Notes: generated from the letters alone by a model not told the origin. 55,165 nt of DNA from Halobacteriales archaeon QS_6_71_20 (GCA_003020945.1 PXRU01000019.1:66737-121901), one strand, 5' to 3'. Positions 8,700-18,338 are shown, counted from the stretch's first letter. Program-made: numbers and translations.

Positions 8700-11537
8700 T
8701 TATTCCCAGAACTGCTTCGTGCGGGCGTACTGGCGCTCCTGTTTGAGGATGTCGCGGTAGAAGTCGTCCTCGTTCTCGCGCAGCTTCCCGATGATGCGGG
8801 CGGCGTTGTGCGGTCCGACGCCCCGGGCCGCCAGCGCGATCACGGCCCGCTTGCCGTGCGCCTGCACGAGGTTGGCCGAGCGGTTCGCCTTCCGGGTGAG
8901 CTTCTCCTGTTCCTCGTCCTTCTCGTCGGCCCGGACGGCCCGCACGACCTCGTCGGCCCAGGGATTCAGCGCCGCGATGCGGGTGGAGCCGCACTCGGGG
9001 CACTCCGGGGAGTCGCGGACGCGCCGGACCTTCGTCCGCCGGTCCCACTCCCCGCAGTGGACGCACAGCTGGATCACGCGGTCGTCCATGATCCGGTCGC
9101 GGATCGTCTCGATCACGGAGGCGTCGGCGTTCTCGGGCACGAGGAACTCCCGGCCCGACGAGCGACCGGCGGTGCCGAGCGGCGTGCGCTCGCGGGCGGC
9201 GGTCACCTCGACGTCGCCGGCGTCGACGGCGTCGAGCAGGTCGGCGGTCTCCTCGACGGCCAGTTCGGTGTGGAACACCTCCCGCACGGCCTCGTCGAAG
9301 ACGGGCGTGTCCTCGAGCGCCGCCATGAGTCGGTCGCCGCCGAAGCGCCGGTTCCCCTGATACCGCTTCAGCGCGCCGAACTTCGCGGCGACGTGCGCGA
9401 GCGTGAACTTCAGCGTGTCCGAGTTCTTCAGCGCCAGCTCCAGCAGCGCCTCGACGTGCTCGGGGTCGGTCCCCTCCAGCACCTCGATCACCGTGCCGGG
9501 GGTGACACCGCTCGGCACCTCCAACTCGACGCGGTAGGGGTCGGCCTCCATCCCGACCGAGGAGCCGGTGCGCTGGCCGATCAGCGCCGAGAGCAGTCGT
9601 CCGAGGGTCCGGTTCACCCGGTGGCCGAACGCGGCGTTGACGGCGATCGACCGCCCGCGACCCTCGACGACGATGCGGTCGTCGGTCGGCATCGGGTGGC
9701 CCGCCGCCGCGTGGCGCCGCACGGCGTCCAGTCCCACCTCGACCGTCCCGGGATCGGCGGGATAGCGGGCGGCGAACTCCCGGGCGACCGCCGCGGCGTC
9801 GGCGCCGCCGGCGAACTGCGGGTCGGCGACGCCGCGCATCTCCCCCACCTCGCCCGCGACCGCGCGGGGGACGGGGATCTCCTGGCCCGTCCAGGAGGGC
9901 ACCTCGCCGGCGGGGTCCTCGATCGGCGCGACGTTCACCTCCGACTCCTCCTCGTCGATGTCGTTGATCCGCCACAGCTCCCCGCGCTGGATGAACGCCT
10001 CGCCCGGCTGGGCGAAGTTGACGACGAACCGCTCGTCGAGGGTGCCGATCTGCCGGCGCGAGGAGATGTCGTACACCTCGTACGTCTCCTCGTCGGGGAT
10101 CATCGAGAGGTTCCGGTAGTAGTACTGCCAGGTGCCGCCGGACGTCTCCAACACGTCGCGCTCCTCGTCGATCCACAGCAGCCGGTTGCCCGACAGCTCC
10201 CGCGTGACCTCCCGGAACGTGGCCTCGGGGAGGTCGCGAAACGGGTACGCCCGGGTGATCAGCTCGTATGCCTCGCGGGCGTCGACCTCGCCCATGTCCA
10301 TCAGCAGGCCGACGATCTGATTGGCGAGCGTGTCGAGGCTGCCGTGGTGGATGCCGGACGCCTCGACGTCGCCGTCGACCGCCCGGCGGGCGATCGCCAG
10401 CGCCTCCATCGTGTCGTCGGCGCCGTCGGCGACGACCGTCCCGCGGCTGGTCTCGTCGCGCCGGTGACCCGCGCGGCCGACGCGCTGGAGCAGGCGCGCC
10501 ACCTCGCGCGGGGAGTTGTACTGCACCACGTGGTCGACGCGACCCACGTCGATCCCCAGCTCCATCGAGGAGGTGCAGACGAGGCCGTCGATCTCGCCCG
10601 ACTTGAACGCGTCCTCCACCTCGATCCGGGCGTCCGTCGACAGCGAGCCGTGGTGGACGCCGATCGGCTCGCCGAGCGTCTTGAACCGCGATCCGAGCGC
10701 CTCCGCGGTCTGGCGCGTGTTGACGAAGACCAGCGTCGACTCGTGGTCGCGGACGATGTCGCGGATGAGCCGGACGTGGCTCGCGATCTCCGGGTCCGTC
10801 GCCAGCTTCCCGGCCAGCCGCTCGTCCTCGTCGGCCACCTCGGGCGACACCACCTCGAACTCCACCTCGCTGCCGGCGTCGACCTCGACGATCTCACAGC
10901 CCCGGTCGCCGGTGAGGAACCTCCCCACCTCCTCGGGGTCGCCGACCGTCGCCGACAGCCCGATGCGCTGGAACCCGCCCGCGAGCCGGCGGACGCGCTC
11001 TAGTCCGACCGTCAGCTGGGCGCCGCGCTTCGAGGCGGCCAGTTCGTGGACCTCGTCGACGACGACGTGGGCTACGTCCGACAGCGCCGCCCGGAGCTTC
11101 TCCCCCGTCAACATCGCCTGCAGCGTCTCGGGAGTCGTCACTAGCACGTCGGGCGGGTCGTCCGCCTGCTTGCTCCGTCGGTAGTCAGAGGTGTCGCCGT
11201 GGCGGACCTGCACGTCGAGGTCGAGGTACTCGCCCCACCACTCCAGCCGCTCGCGCATGTCGCGGTTGAGCGCCCGCAGCGGCGTCACGTACAGCGCGCC
11301 CAGCCCCTCGGGTCGCGTCTCCGAGAGCGCAGAGAGGACGGGTAGCATCGCCGTCTCCGTCTTGCCGGTGCCGGTCGGGGCGACGACCAGCGCGTCGCGG
11401 CCGTCGGCCAGCGGTGGGATCGCCCCGCGCTGCGGGGCCGTCGGCGTCGAGAACCCCCGCTCGGACAGCGCCGCCCGAACCTCCTCCCCGAGCGCCGCGA
11501 AGGCGTCCATTCCCGTCGCTCGCGGCGTGTCACTCAT
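8700..11537 (-). CDS. lhr: Large ATP-dependent helicase, Lhr family
   Basis: Superfamily 2 DNA/RNA helicase of the Lhr (large helicase-related) type, thought to act in DNA repair or RNA processing. 945 aa from the ATG at 11537; an ATG at 11606 would add 23 residues of no evident conservation. Motifs in order: Q-motif region PTAPQRGAI (33-40), Walker A APTGTGKT (Lys59), Walker B DEVH (161-164), motif III SATVGDP, motif VI QRVGRAGHRRDE. The long Lhr-specific C-terminal half follows, with a four-Cys zinc-binding cluster (CVHC and CPEC, about residues 826-850). Monocistronic and convergent with nothing close by. Confidence 0.94.
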   Translation of the reverse strand: MSDTPRATGMDAFAALGEEVRAALSERGFSTPTAPQRGAIPPLADGRDALVVAPTGTGKTETAMLPVLSALSETRPEGLGALYVTPLRALNRDMRERLEWWGEYLDLDVQVRHGDTSDYRRSKQADDPPDVLVTTPETLQAMLTGEKLRAALSDVAHVVVDEVHELAASKRGAQLTVGLERVRRLAGGFQRIGLSATVGDPEEVGRFLTGDRGCEIVEVDAGSEVEFEVVSPEVADEDERLAGKLATDPEIASHVRLIRDIVRDHESTLVFVNTRQTAEALGSRFKTLGEPIGVHHGSLSTDARIEVEDAFKSGEIDGLVCTSSMELGIDVGRVDHVVQYNSPREVARLLQRVGRAGHRRDETSRGTVVADGADDTMEALAIARRAVDGDVEASGIHHGSLDTLANQIVGLLMDMGEVDAREAYELITRAYPFRDLPEATFREVTRELSGNRLLWIDEERDVLETSGGTWQYYYRNLSMIPDEETYEVYDISSRRQIGTLDERFVVNFAQPGEAFIQRGELWRINDIDEEESEVNVAPIEDPAGEVPSWTGQEIPVPRAVAGEVGEMRGVADPQFAGGADAAAVAREFAARYPADPGTVEVGLDAVRRHAAAGHPMPTDDRIVVEGRGRSIAVNAAFGHRVNRTLGRLLSALIGQRTGSSVGMEADPYRVELEVPSGVTPGTVIEVLEGTDPEHVEALLELALKNSDTLKFTLAHVAAKFGALKRYQGNRRFGGDRLMAALEDTPVFDEAVREVFHTELAVEETADLLDAVDAGDVEVTAARERTPLGTAGRSSGREFLVPENADASVIETIRDRIMDDRVIQLCVHCGEWDRRTKVRRVRDSPECPECGSTRIAALNPWADEVVRAVRADEKDEEQEKLTRKANRSANLVQAHGKRAVIALAARGVGPHNAARIIGKLRENEDDFYRDILKQERQYARTKQFWE

Positions 11538-11656
11538 CGTGCACGGTAGCGGCCGGACGGTGTTAAGCGTCGCGCTCGCGGGCGCGACGGCGGCCGCTCC
11601 GACCACCCGCCGCCGGGTCCCTTAGGGTCACGCCGGACCGTCGCGGTGCGGCCTAC

Positions 11657-11806
11657 TCACTCGCGACTGACGGCGATGTTGCGGACCTCGCCGCCGCAGT
11701 CCGGGCACTCGCCCGGACGACTCGCCGCTCGCTGTCGGCTCCCGCAGCCGACACACTCGAACAGTCCCTCGGAACTGCTGTACGGATCGATGTCGTTCGC
11801 TGGCAT
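11657..11806 (-). CDS. Small rubrerythrin-like zinc-ribbon protein
   Basis: 49-aa haloarchaeal protein starting MPANDIDPYSSS. It has two CxxC knuckles, CVGC and CPDC, 16 residues apart between the first cysteines of each pair, making a rubredoxin-like metal-binding ribbon (a family I believe is called DUF7129). No diiron domain is present, so it is not a full rubrerythrin. The ATG at 11806 matches the usual start of these proteins; an upstream ATG at 11860 is in frame but its extension looks non-coding. Role unknown; likely binds zinc or iron. Confidence 0.8.
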   Translation of the reverse strand: MPANDIDPYSSSEGLFECVGCGSRQRAASRPGECPDCGGEVRNIAVSRE

Positions 11807-11944
11807 TGGCCACAACGTTCCGGGCGGGAGAACAAAACGCTGTCTGGGGTCGTGTTCCATCGATCATAGGTCCTAGTAGCGGATAATATTCCGGATGGAC
11901 AGATATACGCGACGAGCGGAAACGATCGTTTCGTTTCCGCTCGA

Positions 11945-13087
11945 TCAGAGCAGTTCCTCCTCGACGAGGTCGAGGGCGCTGTCGACGGCACCGACGGAGG
12001 TGAGGTAGCCGGCCCCGACGGACGCCTTCGACGCCCGTGCGGGGGCGCCGGTGAGGACCGTCGGCCCGAGCTGTGCGACCGCGCCGTCGCCGACGGAGAC
12101 GAGCCAGCCGGGCACGTCGAAACGGTAGCGGGTCAGCCGGGGCCGGAAGTCGTCGGGCGCGGCGGCCAGTTCGTGGTCGACGAGCCTGCCGATGTTCTCG
12201 GCGGCCGTCTTCGCCTCGCGGACGGCCGCGGAGGCGGATGCCGGGACCGGCTCGCCGTTCGCGTCGACGGCGCGGGCGGCGTCGCCGAGCGCGAACGTGC
12301 GGTCCGCGAGCCGCAGGTCCGCCCGGACGGTCGGCCGGTCGCCGGCGAGCGCGTCGTCGCCGGCGATGCCGCCGGTCCAGACGAGCCGGTCGTACTCGAC
12401 CGCGCCCGCGTCGGTGTGGAGACGGTCGCCGGTCACGCGCTCGACGGCGGTGTCCGTGCGCACCTCGACGCCGCGGTCGACCAGTTGTTCGCGGACGGCC
12501 CGCCGGAAGTTCTCCGGGAAGTTCGGGGCGACCTCCGACAGCTGCTCGACCAGCAGCACCTCGACGTCGCCGGGGACCGTCGCGCCCTCCTCGTCGGCCA
12601 GCGCGGCGAGCTCGCCGGCGACCTGGACGCCCGAGAGCCCGGCGCCGCCGACGACGACCCGGCCGCCCGCCGGGAGGAGGTCGAGGAACGCCTCGCGGAC
12701 GGCCGCGGCGTCGTCGAGCGACTTCATCGGCGTCGCGTACTCGCGGAGGCCGTCGATGCCGTAGTAGGCCGTCTCGGAGCCGAGACAGACGGCGCCGTAG
12801 TCCCACTCGACCGGGTCGCCCGAGGCCAGCTCGGCCCGGCCGGCCTCGGCGTCCACGTCGACGACGCGGTCGACGACCAGCTCCGCGCGGTCCAGCAGGT
12901 CCGCTAGCGGCACCGAGACGGCGTCGGCGACGGCCGGTCGGCGGATCGCGCGGTGGGTCTCGTGGACGAGGACGTGCTCCGCGTGTTCGTTGACGAGGGT
13001 GATGTCGACCTCCGGCGGCAGGCGGGACTCGAGGCGGCGGGTCAGGGCGACGCCGGCGTAGCCGGCGCCGAGAACGGCGACGTGCAT
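11945..13087 (-). CDS. Type II NADH dehydrogenase-like FAD oxidoreductase
   Basis: FAD/NAD(P)-binding pyridine nucleotide-disulphide oxidoreductase of the Ndh-2 class, expected to pass electrons from NADH to quinone at the membrane surface without proton pumping. 380 aa from the ATG at 13087. The FAD Rossmann motif is at the N-terminus (VAVLGAGYAGVALTRRL), the NAD Rossmann motif is VVVGGAGLSGVQVAGEL mid-protein, and the second FAD contact TFALGDAARAV lies near residue 300. The promoter probably lies near 13110-13120 (CTTTA and CTTAC motifs). Exact substrate is not determined by sequence; related flavoproteins include sulfide:quinone reductases, but no redox-active Cys pair is evident. Confidence 0.88.
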   Translation of the reverse strand: MHVAVLGAGYAGVALTRRLESRLPPEVDITLVNEHAEHVLVHETHRAIRRPAVADAVSVPLADLLDRAELVVDRVVDVDAEAGRAELASGDPVEWDYGAVCLGSETAYYGIDGLREYATPMKSLDDAAAVREAFLDLLPAGGRVVVGGAGLSGVQVAGELAALADEEGATVPGDVEVLLVEQLSEVAPNFPENFRRAVREQLVDRGVEVRTDTAVERVTGDRLHTDAGAVEYDRLVWTGGIAGDDALAGDRPTVRADLRLADRTFALGDAARAVDANGEPVPASASAAVREAKTAAENIGRLVDHELAAAPDDFRPRLTRYRFDVPGWLVSVGDGAVAQLGPTVLTGAPARASKASVGAGYLTSVGAVDSALDLVEEELL

Positions 13088-13191
13088 CGGTACCGTTCCT
13101 AAAGGGTGGGAAGGTAAGGGCGTGACGCAGTCGGGAGGCCACCCGAGCGGTCGTCGGCCGACCCGAGGGCCGTCACACCGCGACACGAGGG

Positions 13192-13302
13192 TTCAAATAC
13201 GGAGCCGGGGCCAACCCCTCCGTGACGTGACCGTCGTCCGCGGGCGACGAGCGGGTGTGCGGCGCACCGCCCGCGGAACCGGGGAGCGACCGGGGACTCC
13301 CC
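13192..13302 (+). other. Intergenic element copy A: candidate small RNA
   Basis: A TATA-like TTCAAATA (13192-13199) is followed by CGTGAC (13221) and AGCGGGTGT (13250), then a GC hairpin GGGGAG/CTCCCC (13281-13302) that could end a transcript. The same blocks recur at 22178-22246 with spacing that differs by only one or two bases. Neither copy has an open frame shared with the other. The plus orientation does not serve either neighbour: ndh and the mevalonate gene are both on the minus strand. A promoter plus short structured RNA is my inference. Confidence 0.4.
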
Positions 13303-13358
13303 GCCATACGACCGCGCCGCCTGTCAGCAACCGTCGGAAGCGACACCCCAGCGGCGGC

Positions 13359-14360
13359 TCAGAACAGCGACTTCGACTCCCCGAGGACGCGCGCCGGGCC
13401 GCCGACCTCCCAGATGTCGGTCTCGACGCCGACCTCGGCGATCCGCTCCTCGACGTGTTCGGCGTGTTCGGCGGGCGTATTGATGTAGACACTTGCGCCG
13501 GTGTCCGTCGAGAAGTAGACGGGGACGCCCTCCTCCTCCCGGAGCTCGCGCACGACGTTGAACACGGCGACGGTCTCGGGCTGCCAGTACACCCAGCCCG
13601 CGGGGCCGGTCATCGTCGTCGCCGTCAGCGACAGCGAGTCGTGTTCGGCGATCTCGAAGATCTCCCCGAACTCGCCGACGCGGAGGCGATCGCGCATGCG
13701 CTGGAGCTGCTCGTGAACGTGAGCCATCCGGGCGTCGAACATGTGACTCGCCTCGGCCTCGCGGTGGGCCTCCTCCGTCTCCTTGTACGAGGGGACAAGC
13801 GCCGTCACCACGCGCAGGTCCGCCTCGGGGTCGAAGCCGTCCGGGCCGACGCCCACGTCGAGCCGTTCGGCGCGGCAGTCGTCGTCGTTCATGCCGGCGT
13901 ACAGCACGGAGTAGGCGCCGGTGACCGCGCGGGCCGCCGAGGAGGAGCCGCGCCGCGCGACCGTCGAGATCTCCGGCCGCGTCATGTCGAGCCCCGCGGC
14001 CTCGACCAGCGACGTCGCCAGCGCGGCGAACCCCGAGGAGGAGGAGCCGAAGCCGACGTTCGACGGGAAGGAGTTCTCGGACTCGACGCGCACCGCGGCG
14101 TCGAGGTCGGCGAGCTCGCGGACGTGGTCGGCGACCAGTTCGACGCGCTCGGCGCCGCGCCCCTCGACGATCTCGCCGTCGATCCGGTACTCGTCGTCGG
14201 CGGGCGTCGCGTCGGGCTCCCACTCGACGGTCGTCGTGGTGCGCGAGGGGGCCGTACAGAGGCTGATCGAGTCGTGGTACGGCAGACGGCGCTCCGTGTC
14301 GCGCATCCCGTGGTACTTCACGAGCCCCTGGATGGGGTGGGCCACGGCGGTGGCTTTCAT
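13359..14360 (-). CDS. mvaD: Phosphomevalonate decarboxylase (mevalonate pathway)
   Basis: Haloarchaeal GHMP-family decarboxylase that converts phosphomevalonate to isopentenyl phosphate, supplying isoprenoid lipid synthesis through the archaeal mevalonate route. 333 aa, beginning MKATAVAHPIQGLVKYHGM; a longer in-frame extension upstream of 14360 is unrelated sequence. The GHMP nucleotide/phosphate motif appears as FPSNVGFGSSSSGFAAL around residue 107. Family-level literature assigns haloarchaeal members phosphomevalonate rather than diphosphomevalonate specificity; that is inherited here, not seen directly. It lies 59 nt downstream of the hydroxyacyl-CoA dehydrogenase end-to-start on the same strand. 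Confidence 0.88.
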   Translation of the reverse strand: MKATAVAHPIQGLVKYHGMRDTERRLPYHDSISLCTAPSRTTTTVEWEPDATPADDEYRIDGEIVEGRGAERVELVADHVRELADLDAAVRVESENSFPSNVGFGSSSSGFAALATSLVEAAGLDMTRPEISTVARRGSSSAARAVTGAYSVLYAGMNDDDCRAERLDVGVGPDGFDPEADLRVVTALVPSYKETEEAHREAEASHMFDARMAHVHEQLQRMRDRLRVGEFGEIFEIAEHDSLSLTATTMTGPAGWVYWQPETVAVFNVVRELREEEGVPVYFSTDTGASVYINTPAEHAEHVEERIAEVGVETDIWEVGGPARVLGESKSLF

Positions 14361-14419
14361 ATCCGCCGAACGGGCGGGGCGTGGGTTAGTCGTTCCGAAT
14401 AGGACGGGCGAGTCCGCGG

Positions 14420-15277
14420 TCAGTCGTACTCGTAGAACCCCTTGCCGGTCTTCTTCCCGAGGTCGCCGGCGTCGACCTTCCGCTTCAGCAGGTAGGCGGG
14501 CTTGTAGCGGTCGCCCAGTTCCTCGTGGAGCGTCCGGCTGGCGTCGAGACAGATGTCGAGGCCGATGTGGTCGGCCAGCTCCAGCGGCCCCATCGGGACG
14601 TTCGTGCCGAGCTTCATCCCCTTGTCCATGTCCTCCTTCGTCGCGACGCCCTCGTCGTACGCCCGGATCCCCTCGTTGATCCACGGCATGAGCACGCGGT
14701 TCGTCACGAACCCCGGCTTGTCGTCGCTCTCCCACGTCTCCTTGCCGAGGTCCTCGGCGAAGGCGTGGGCGAGCTCCCCGACCGCGGGGTCGGTCTTCTC
14801 GCCGATGACGACCTCCACGCCCCTCATCACCGGGACGGGGTTCATGAAGTGGAGGCCGACGACGAGCTCCTCTCGGTCGGTGACGGAGGCGATGGTGGTG
14901 ATCGACAGCGTCGAGGTGTTCGTCGCGAGCACGACGTCGTCGTCGGTGATCCGCTCCAGCTCCCCGAAGACGTCCTGCTTGATCTCCATGTCCTCCAGCG
15001 CGGCCTCCACCACGAGGTCCGCGTCCGTCAGGTCCGCGAGGTCGGTCGTGCCGGCGATCCGGTCGCGGATCGTCGACGGCGCCTCATCGAGTTCGCCCTT
15101 CGCGTCGAGACGCGACAGCGACGACTCGATCGCGTCGAACCCGTTCTCCACGAACTCCTGCTCGATGTCGCGCATCACCACGTCGTAGCCCGCGGCCGCG
15201 GCGACCTGTGCGATGCCGTTGCCCATCGTTCCGGCGCCGACGACGCCCACGGTGTCGACGGTCGAGAGCTCGCGCAT
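14420..15277 (-). CDS. 3-hydroxyacyl-CoA dehydrogenase
   Basis: NAD-dependent oxidation of 3-hydroxyacyl-CoA (beta-oxidation or 3-hydroxybutyryl-CoA metabolism). 285 aa from the ATG at 15277 ([19 protein letters not shown]), the typical single-domain length of bacterial-type Hbd. The NAD-binding [11 protein letters not shown] is at residues 15-25; the catalytic His region GLHFMNPVP is mid-protein, and the C-terminal dimerisation domain includes [19 protein letters not shown] box about 28 nt before the start fits a leaderless promoter. It diverges from the helix-hairpin-helix gene at 15408. Confidence 0.92.
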   Translation of the reverse strand: MRELSTVDTVGVVGAGTMGNGIAQVAAAAGYDVVMRDIEQEFVENGFDAIESSLSRLDAKGELDEAPSTIRDRIAGTTDLADLTDADLVVEAALEDMEIKQDVFGELERITDDDVVLATNTSTLSITTIASVTDREELVVGLHFMNPVPVMRGVEVVIGEKTDPAVGELAHAFAEDLGKETWESDDKPGFVTNRVLMPWINEGIRAYDEGVATKEDMDKGMKLGTNVPMGPLELADHIGLDICLDASRTLHEELGDRYKPAYLLKRKVDAGDLGKKTGKGFYEYD

Positions 15278-15407
15278 ACCCGTTCTGACTCGGCGCCGCC
15301 CGTAAGCGTAGCGGAGCCGCCGGTGCCGGGGGGAATTATCCGCGGGCGAGAACTGCCGCAGAAACGTTAAAGGGTTCGGCTCCGAGGCCACGCACAGGTG
15401 AGCGTGA

Positions 15408-16016
15408 ATGGGGGATGAGCGCGTCAGCGCGGTGAAGTACGTGGGGCCGGCGACGGCCGAGACGCTCGCGGAGGCGTCGTTCGGGGTCGACGACATCCGC
15501 GAGAAGGCCGTCTCCTACCGGATGCTGGTCGACGCCGGCGTCAATCCCGGCGTCGCCGCCCGGATCCGGCGGGAGCACTCGCTGGCCTGGTCGTTCGAGT
15601 CCGAGGGCGACGACCTCGGCCGGCGCTCCTCGCAGGTCCGCGGCCTCGGCGACGCCGAGCGGGCGTGGGTGGCGGCGTCGTCGGGCGACTGGCAGGAGGA
15701 GGAGTCGAAGCCGGAGCCGGACGGGGAGGCGGCATGGGTCGCCGCCTCCGGCGGGGACGGCGCGAAGGCGGACGGTTCCGGCGACCCGGTCGCCGCCGAG
15801 TCGGCGTGGCGCGACCGCTCGCGGCCCACCCCCGTCGGCTCGCTCGACGGCGTGGGCGCGACCGAGGCGGCCGACCTCGCGGAGGCGGGCATCACCTCGG
15901 TGCGCGCGCTCGCCTCGGCGGACCCCGAGGCCGTGGCCGCGGCGCTCGACCGGGACGCCGACCGGGTGGCGGAACTCCGGGACGCCGCCGTCGACCATGC
16001 CGGCCGCTCTCCGTGA
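15408..16016 (+). CDS. Helix-hairpin-helix domain protein, haloarchaeal
   Basis: 202 aa with two HhH-like modules: an N-terminal [19 protein letters not shown] and a C-terminal [18 protein letters not shown]. They are joined by an acidic Ser/Gly-rich linker carrying two similar repeats ([11 protein letters not shown] and [11 protein letters not shown]). Such pairs of HhH modules generally bind DNA non-specifically or mediate protein contacts. No catalytic domain. It is transcribed away from the hydroxyacyl-CoA dehydrogenase and ends about 75 nt before the aldolase; a TTAAAGG box near 15367-15373 may drive it. Function unknown. Confidence 0.75.
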   Translation: MGDERVSAVKYVGPATAETLAEASFGVDDIREKAVSYRMLVDAGVNPGVAARIRREHSLAWSFESEGDDLGRRSSQVRGLGDAERAWVAASSGDWQEEESKPEPDGEAAWVAASGGDGAKADGSGDPVAAESAWRDRSRPTPVGSLDGVGATEAADLAEAGITSVRALASADPEAVAAALDRDADRVAELRDAAVDHAGRSP

Positions 16017-16061
16017 TCGGCTACTCGCCCCCGAGTAAATATCAGTTCGAATACACCATTC

Positions 16062-16070
16062 GATTTATGA
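16062..16070 (+). promoter_or_regulatory. Promoter of the fba-fbp operon
   Basis: GATTTATGA sits about 27 nt upstream of the aldolase ATG at 16093, in an A/T-rich patch that starts near 16035. The spacing suggests a leaderless transcript. Confidence 0.55.
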
Positions 16071-16092
16071 ACGATGGCGTGCGCGTTCCGGT

Positions 16093-16908
16093 ATGCTCCC
16101 CGACGCGACCGACGCCATCAGCAGGGACGGAAACGTACTGATCCTGGCGTACGATCACGGGATCGAGCACGGTCCCGTGGACTTCGAGCCGAACCCGGAG
16201 ACCGCGGACCCGGAGCGGGTGTTCGAGTTGGCGACCCACGACGCCGTCACCGCGCTCGCGGTCGGCAAGGGGGTCGCCGAGGCGTACTACCCGCGCTACG
16301 AGGACCGCGTGACGCTGTTGGCGAAGCTCAACGGCACCTCGAACCTCTGGATGGGCGAGCCGGACTCGGCCGTGAACTGGTCGGTCGAGTACGCCGCCGA
16401 GCTGGGCGCGGACGCGATCGGGTTCACGCTGTACGGCGGCTCCAACCACGAGGTCGAGATGGCCGAGGAGTTCCGCCGGGCCCAGGAGGCCGCCCGCGAC
16501 CACGACATGGGCGTCGTCATGTGGTCGTACCCCCGCGGACAGGGGCTGAAGAACGACACCGGCGCCGACACCGTCGCGTACGCGGCGCGGCTCGGGCTGG
16601 AGCTCGGCGCCGACGTCGCGAAGGTGAAGTACCCCGGCTCGCCGGAGGCGATGGGCCACGCCGCGAACCTGGCCGGCCCCGCCAAGGTGGTGATGTCCGG
16701 CGGTTCCAAGACCGACGACCGGGCGTTCCTGGAGACGGTCTCGGAGGCGCTTGCGGGCGGCGCGGACGGACTCGCCGTCGGCCGCAACGTGTTCCAGCGG
16801 GACAACCCCGAGGAGATCCTCGACGCGCTGGAGGCGGTGATCTTCGAGGACGCGAGCGTCGAGGAGGCGCTGAAACACACGTCGAGCGCCGCCGTGGCGG
16901 ACGACTGA
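16093..16908 (+). CDS. Archaeal class I fructose-bisphosphate aldolase
   Basis: DhnA-type Schiff-base aldolase joining dihydroxyacetone phosphate and glyceraldehyde 3-phosphate in gluconeogenesis. 271 aa. Conserved blocks: LILAYDHGIEHGP (N-terminus), GFTLYGGSNHE, MWSYPRG, then AKVKYPGS containing Lys177 and Lys179, one of which should form the Schiff base, and VVMSGGSKT / GLAVGRNVFQ in the phosphate-binding half. Paralogues of this fold make 2-amino-3,7-dideoxy-threo-hept-6-ulosonate for aromatic amino acids; direct overlap with fructose-1,6-bisphosphatase (shared A of TGATG at 16906-16910) argues for the aldolase role. Confidence 0.9.
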   Translation: MLPDATDAISRDGNVLILAYDHGIEHGPVDFEPNPETADPERVFELATHDAVTALAVGKGVAEAYYPRYEDRVTLLAKLNGTSNLWMGEPDSAVNWSVEYAAELGADAIGFTLYGGSNHEVEMAEEFRRAQEAARDHDMGVVMWSYPRGQGLKNDTGADTVAYAARLGLELGADVAKVKYPGSPEAMGHAANLAGPAKVVMSGGSKTDDRAFLETVSEALAGGADGLAVGRNVFQRDNPEEILDALEAVIFEDASVEEALKHTSSAAVADD

Positions 16909-17762
16909 TGGTCGCCGTCGCGGAGCGGGTGCTCGACGCCGTCGCCGACATCGCCCCGGACATCCGCGCGGGGTTGCCCGGCAGGCGGCGCTACCTCGAC
17001 GGGGAGAACCCCTCCGGCGAGGAGGTGCTCGCGGCGGACGTCTTCGCCGACGAGACGATCGAGTCCGCCCTCGCCGCGGTGGAGGGCGTGGGGACGTACG
17101 CGAGCGAGGAGCGCGAGTCGGCCGTCGACCTCGGCGAGGGGCGGGTGTCGGTCGCGGTCGACCCGCTCGACGGCTCCTCGAACCTCCAGTCGAACAACCC
17201 CATGGGCACCGTCGTCGCGGTCTACGACGGCGACCTGCCCGCCCCCGGACGGGACCTGGTCGGCGCGGGCTACGTGCTGTACGGTCCCGTGACGACGATG
17301 GTCGCCGGCGTCGGCGCGCCGGCGGACGCGACGGTCCGGGAGTACCTCGTCGAGGACGGCGAGCGCGAGCCGGTGGAGACGGTCGAGCTCCCCGAGGAGC
17401 CGACGGTGTACGGCTTCGGCGGCCGGGTGCCGGACTGGCCCGACGACGTCGCCGCCTACGTCGAGGCGGTCGAGGCGGAGCTCAAGCTCCGCTACGGCGG
17501 CGCGATGATCGCCGACGTGAGCCAGGTGCTCTCCTACGGCGGGGTGTTCGCCTACCCGACGCTCGCGTCGTCGCCGGAGGGGAAGCTCCGGCTCCAGTTC
17601 GAGGGCAACCCGGTCGCGTATCTCGTCGAGGGGGCGGGCGGGCGCTCCTCGGACGGCGAGCGCTCGCTGCTGGACGTGCCGGCCACGGGGCTCCACCAGC
17701 GCGTGCCGGTCTACGTCGGGAACGATGCCCTGATCGAGCGGCTGGAGTCGACGCTGGCGTAG
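16908..17762 (+). CDS. fbp: Fructose-1,6-bisphosphatase, class I type
   Basis: Hydrolyses fructose 1,6-bisphosphate to fructose 6-phosphate, the committing step of gluconeogenesis. 284 aa, starting at the ATG that overlaps the aldolase stop, so the two are translationally coupled. The metal-binding signature DPLDGSSN begins at residue 85, preceded by YASEERES which supplies further acidic ligands; the substrate-binding region KLRYGGAMIADVSQVL and the C-terminal KLRLQFEGNPVAYLVE are present. This is the bacterial/eukaryotic-like class I enzyme found in haloarchaea, not the bifunctional archaeal type V FBP aldolase/phosphatase. Confidence 0.93.
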   Translation: MVAVAERVLDAVADIAPDIRAGLPGRRRYLDGENPSGEEVLAADVFADETIESALAAVEGVGTYASEERESAVDLGEGRVSVAVDPLDGSSNLQSNNPMGTVVAVYDGDLPAPGRDLVGAGYVLYGPVTTMVAGVGAPADATVREYLVEDGEREPVETVELPEEPTVYGFGGRVPDWPDDVAAYVEAVEAELKLRYGGAMIADVSQVLSYGGVFAYPTLASSPEGKLRLQFEGNPVAYLVEGAGGRSSDGERSLLDVPATGLHQRVPVYVGNDALIERLESTLA

Positions 17763-17809
17763 CGCCGGGAACCGACAGACCCACACCTCCCGGGACGTGA
17801 ACGCGGACG

Positions 17810-18037
17810 ATGAGAGACCGGTACAAGGCGCTCATGCTGCGGAGCTTCAAGGACGCCATGGACGTCGTCGACGAGTACAACACCTGGACCGACGACGCGT
17901 TCGAGGAGTCGTCGCCGGTGCCGCCGCAGGCGGTTCCGCAGGTGGCGCTAATGTTGTACCAGAGCCGCGTGATGGACGGCTGGGGCGGCGAGGGCGGCTT
18001 CGACGTGCCGGAGTTCGACGACAAGATGTTCGACTAG
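17810..18037 (+). CDS. Small conserved-looking hypothetical protein (75 aa)
   Basis: Acidic protein starting MRDRYKALMLRSFKDAMDVV, 47 nt after fbp and followed at once by a perfect hairpin, so it may be the last gene of the fba-fbp operon. The N-terminal half looks helical and the C-terminus is acidic and Gly-rich. No motif recognised. Strong third-position GC bias and position suggest it is real; function unknown. Confidence 0.65.
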   Translation: MRDRYKALMLRSFKDAMDVVDEYNTWTDDAFEESSPVPPQAVPQVALMLYQSRVMDGWGGEGGFDVPEFDDKMFD

Positions 18038-18062
18038 CGAGGCCGACCGGAGGGAGGCCTCG
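18038..18062 (+). terminator. Hairpin after the fba-fbp operon
   Basis: CGAGGCC (18038-18044) and GGCCTCG (18056-18062) form a perfect 7-bp stem directly after the TAG at 18035-18037. There is no U-tract. It is probably a 3'-end structure. Between here and 18338 I see no gene, only purine-rich repetitive-looking intergenic sequence. Confidence 0.45.
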
Positions 18063-18338
18063 GAACACGGCGGCGAGCTCGTGGGCGAGCCGCCAAGCGA
18101 CGTAGCGGGATACATGACGGAGCGAGGCGAGCGACCGGCGGAGACGGCGGTCCGCGGCGTCCGGAAGTCGCTGCGCGGTTTTCGAGCTCGTGATACCTGC
18201 GGTCTCGTGAACGGGGAGGTCCGGCGGGCCGAGCCGCGGAGGCGCAGCGGGAGGCGAACGGAGCCGGCGACGGGGTGGCCGGGTACCAGCTGCGAGGTCC
18301 GAGGGGCCGACGGGGTGGGACGGCACCCCGACCGCCGC

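Noticed and set aside
8485..8760. Small plus-strand frames in the A/T-rich spacer
   Set aside because: They run into the helicase 3' end, lack codon bias and have no recognisable family.
13186..13200. GGGTTCAAATA resembling a tRNA T-loop (also near 22171)
   Set aside because: No acceptor, D or anticodon arms can be placed around either site. The motif fits better as a TATA-like box of the repeated element.
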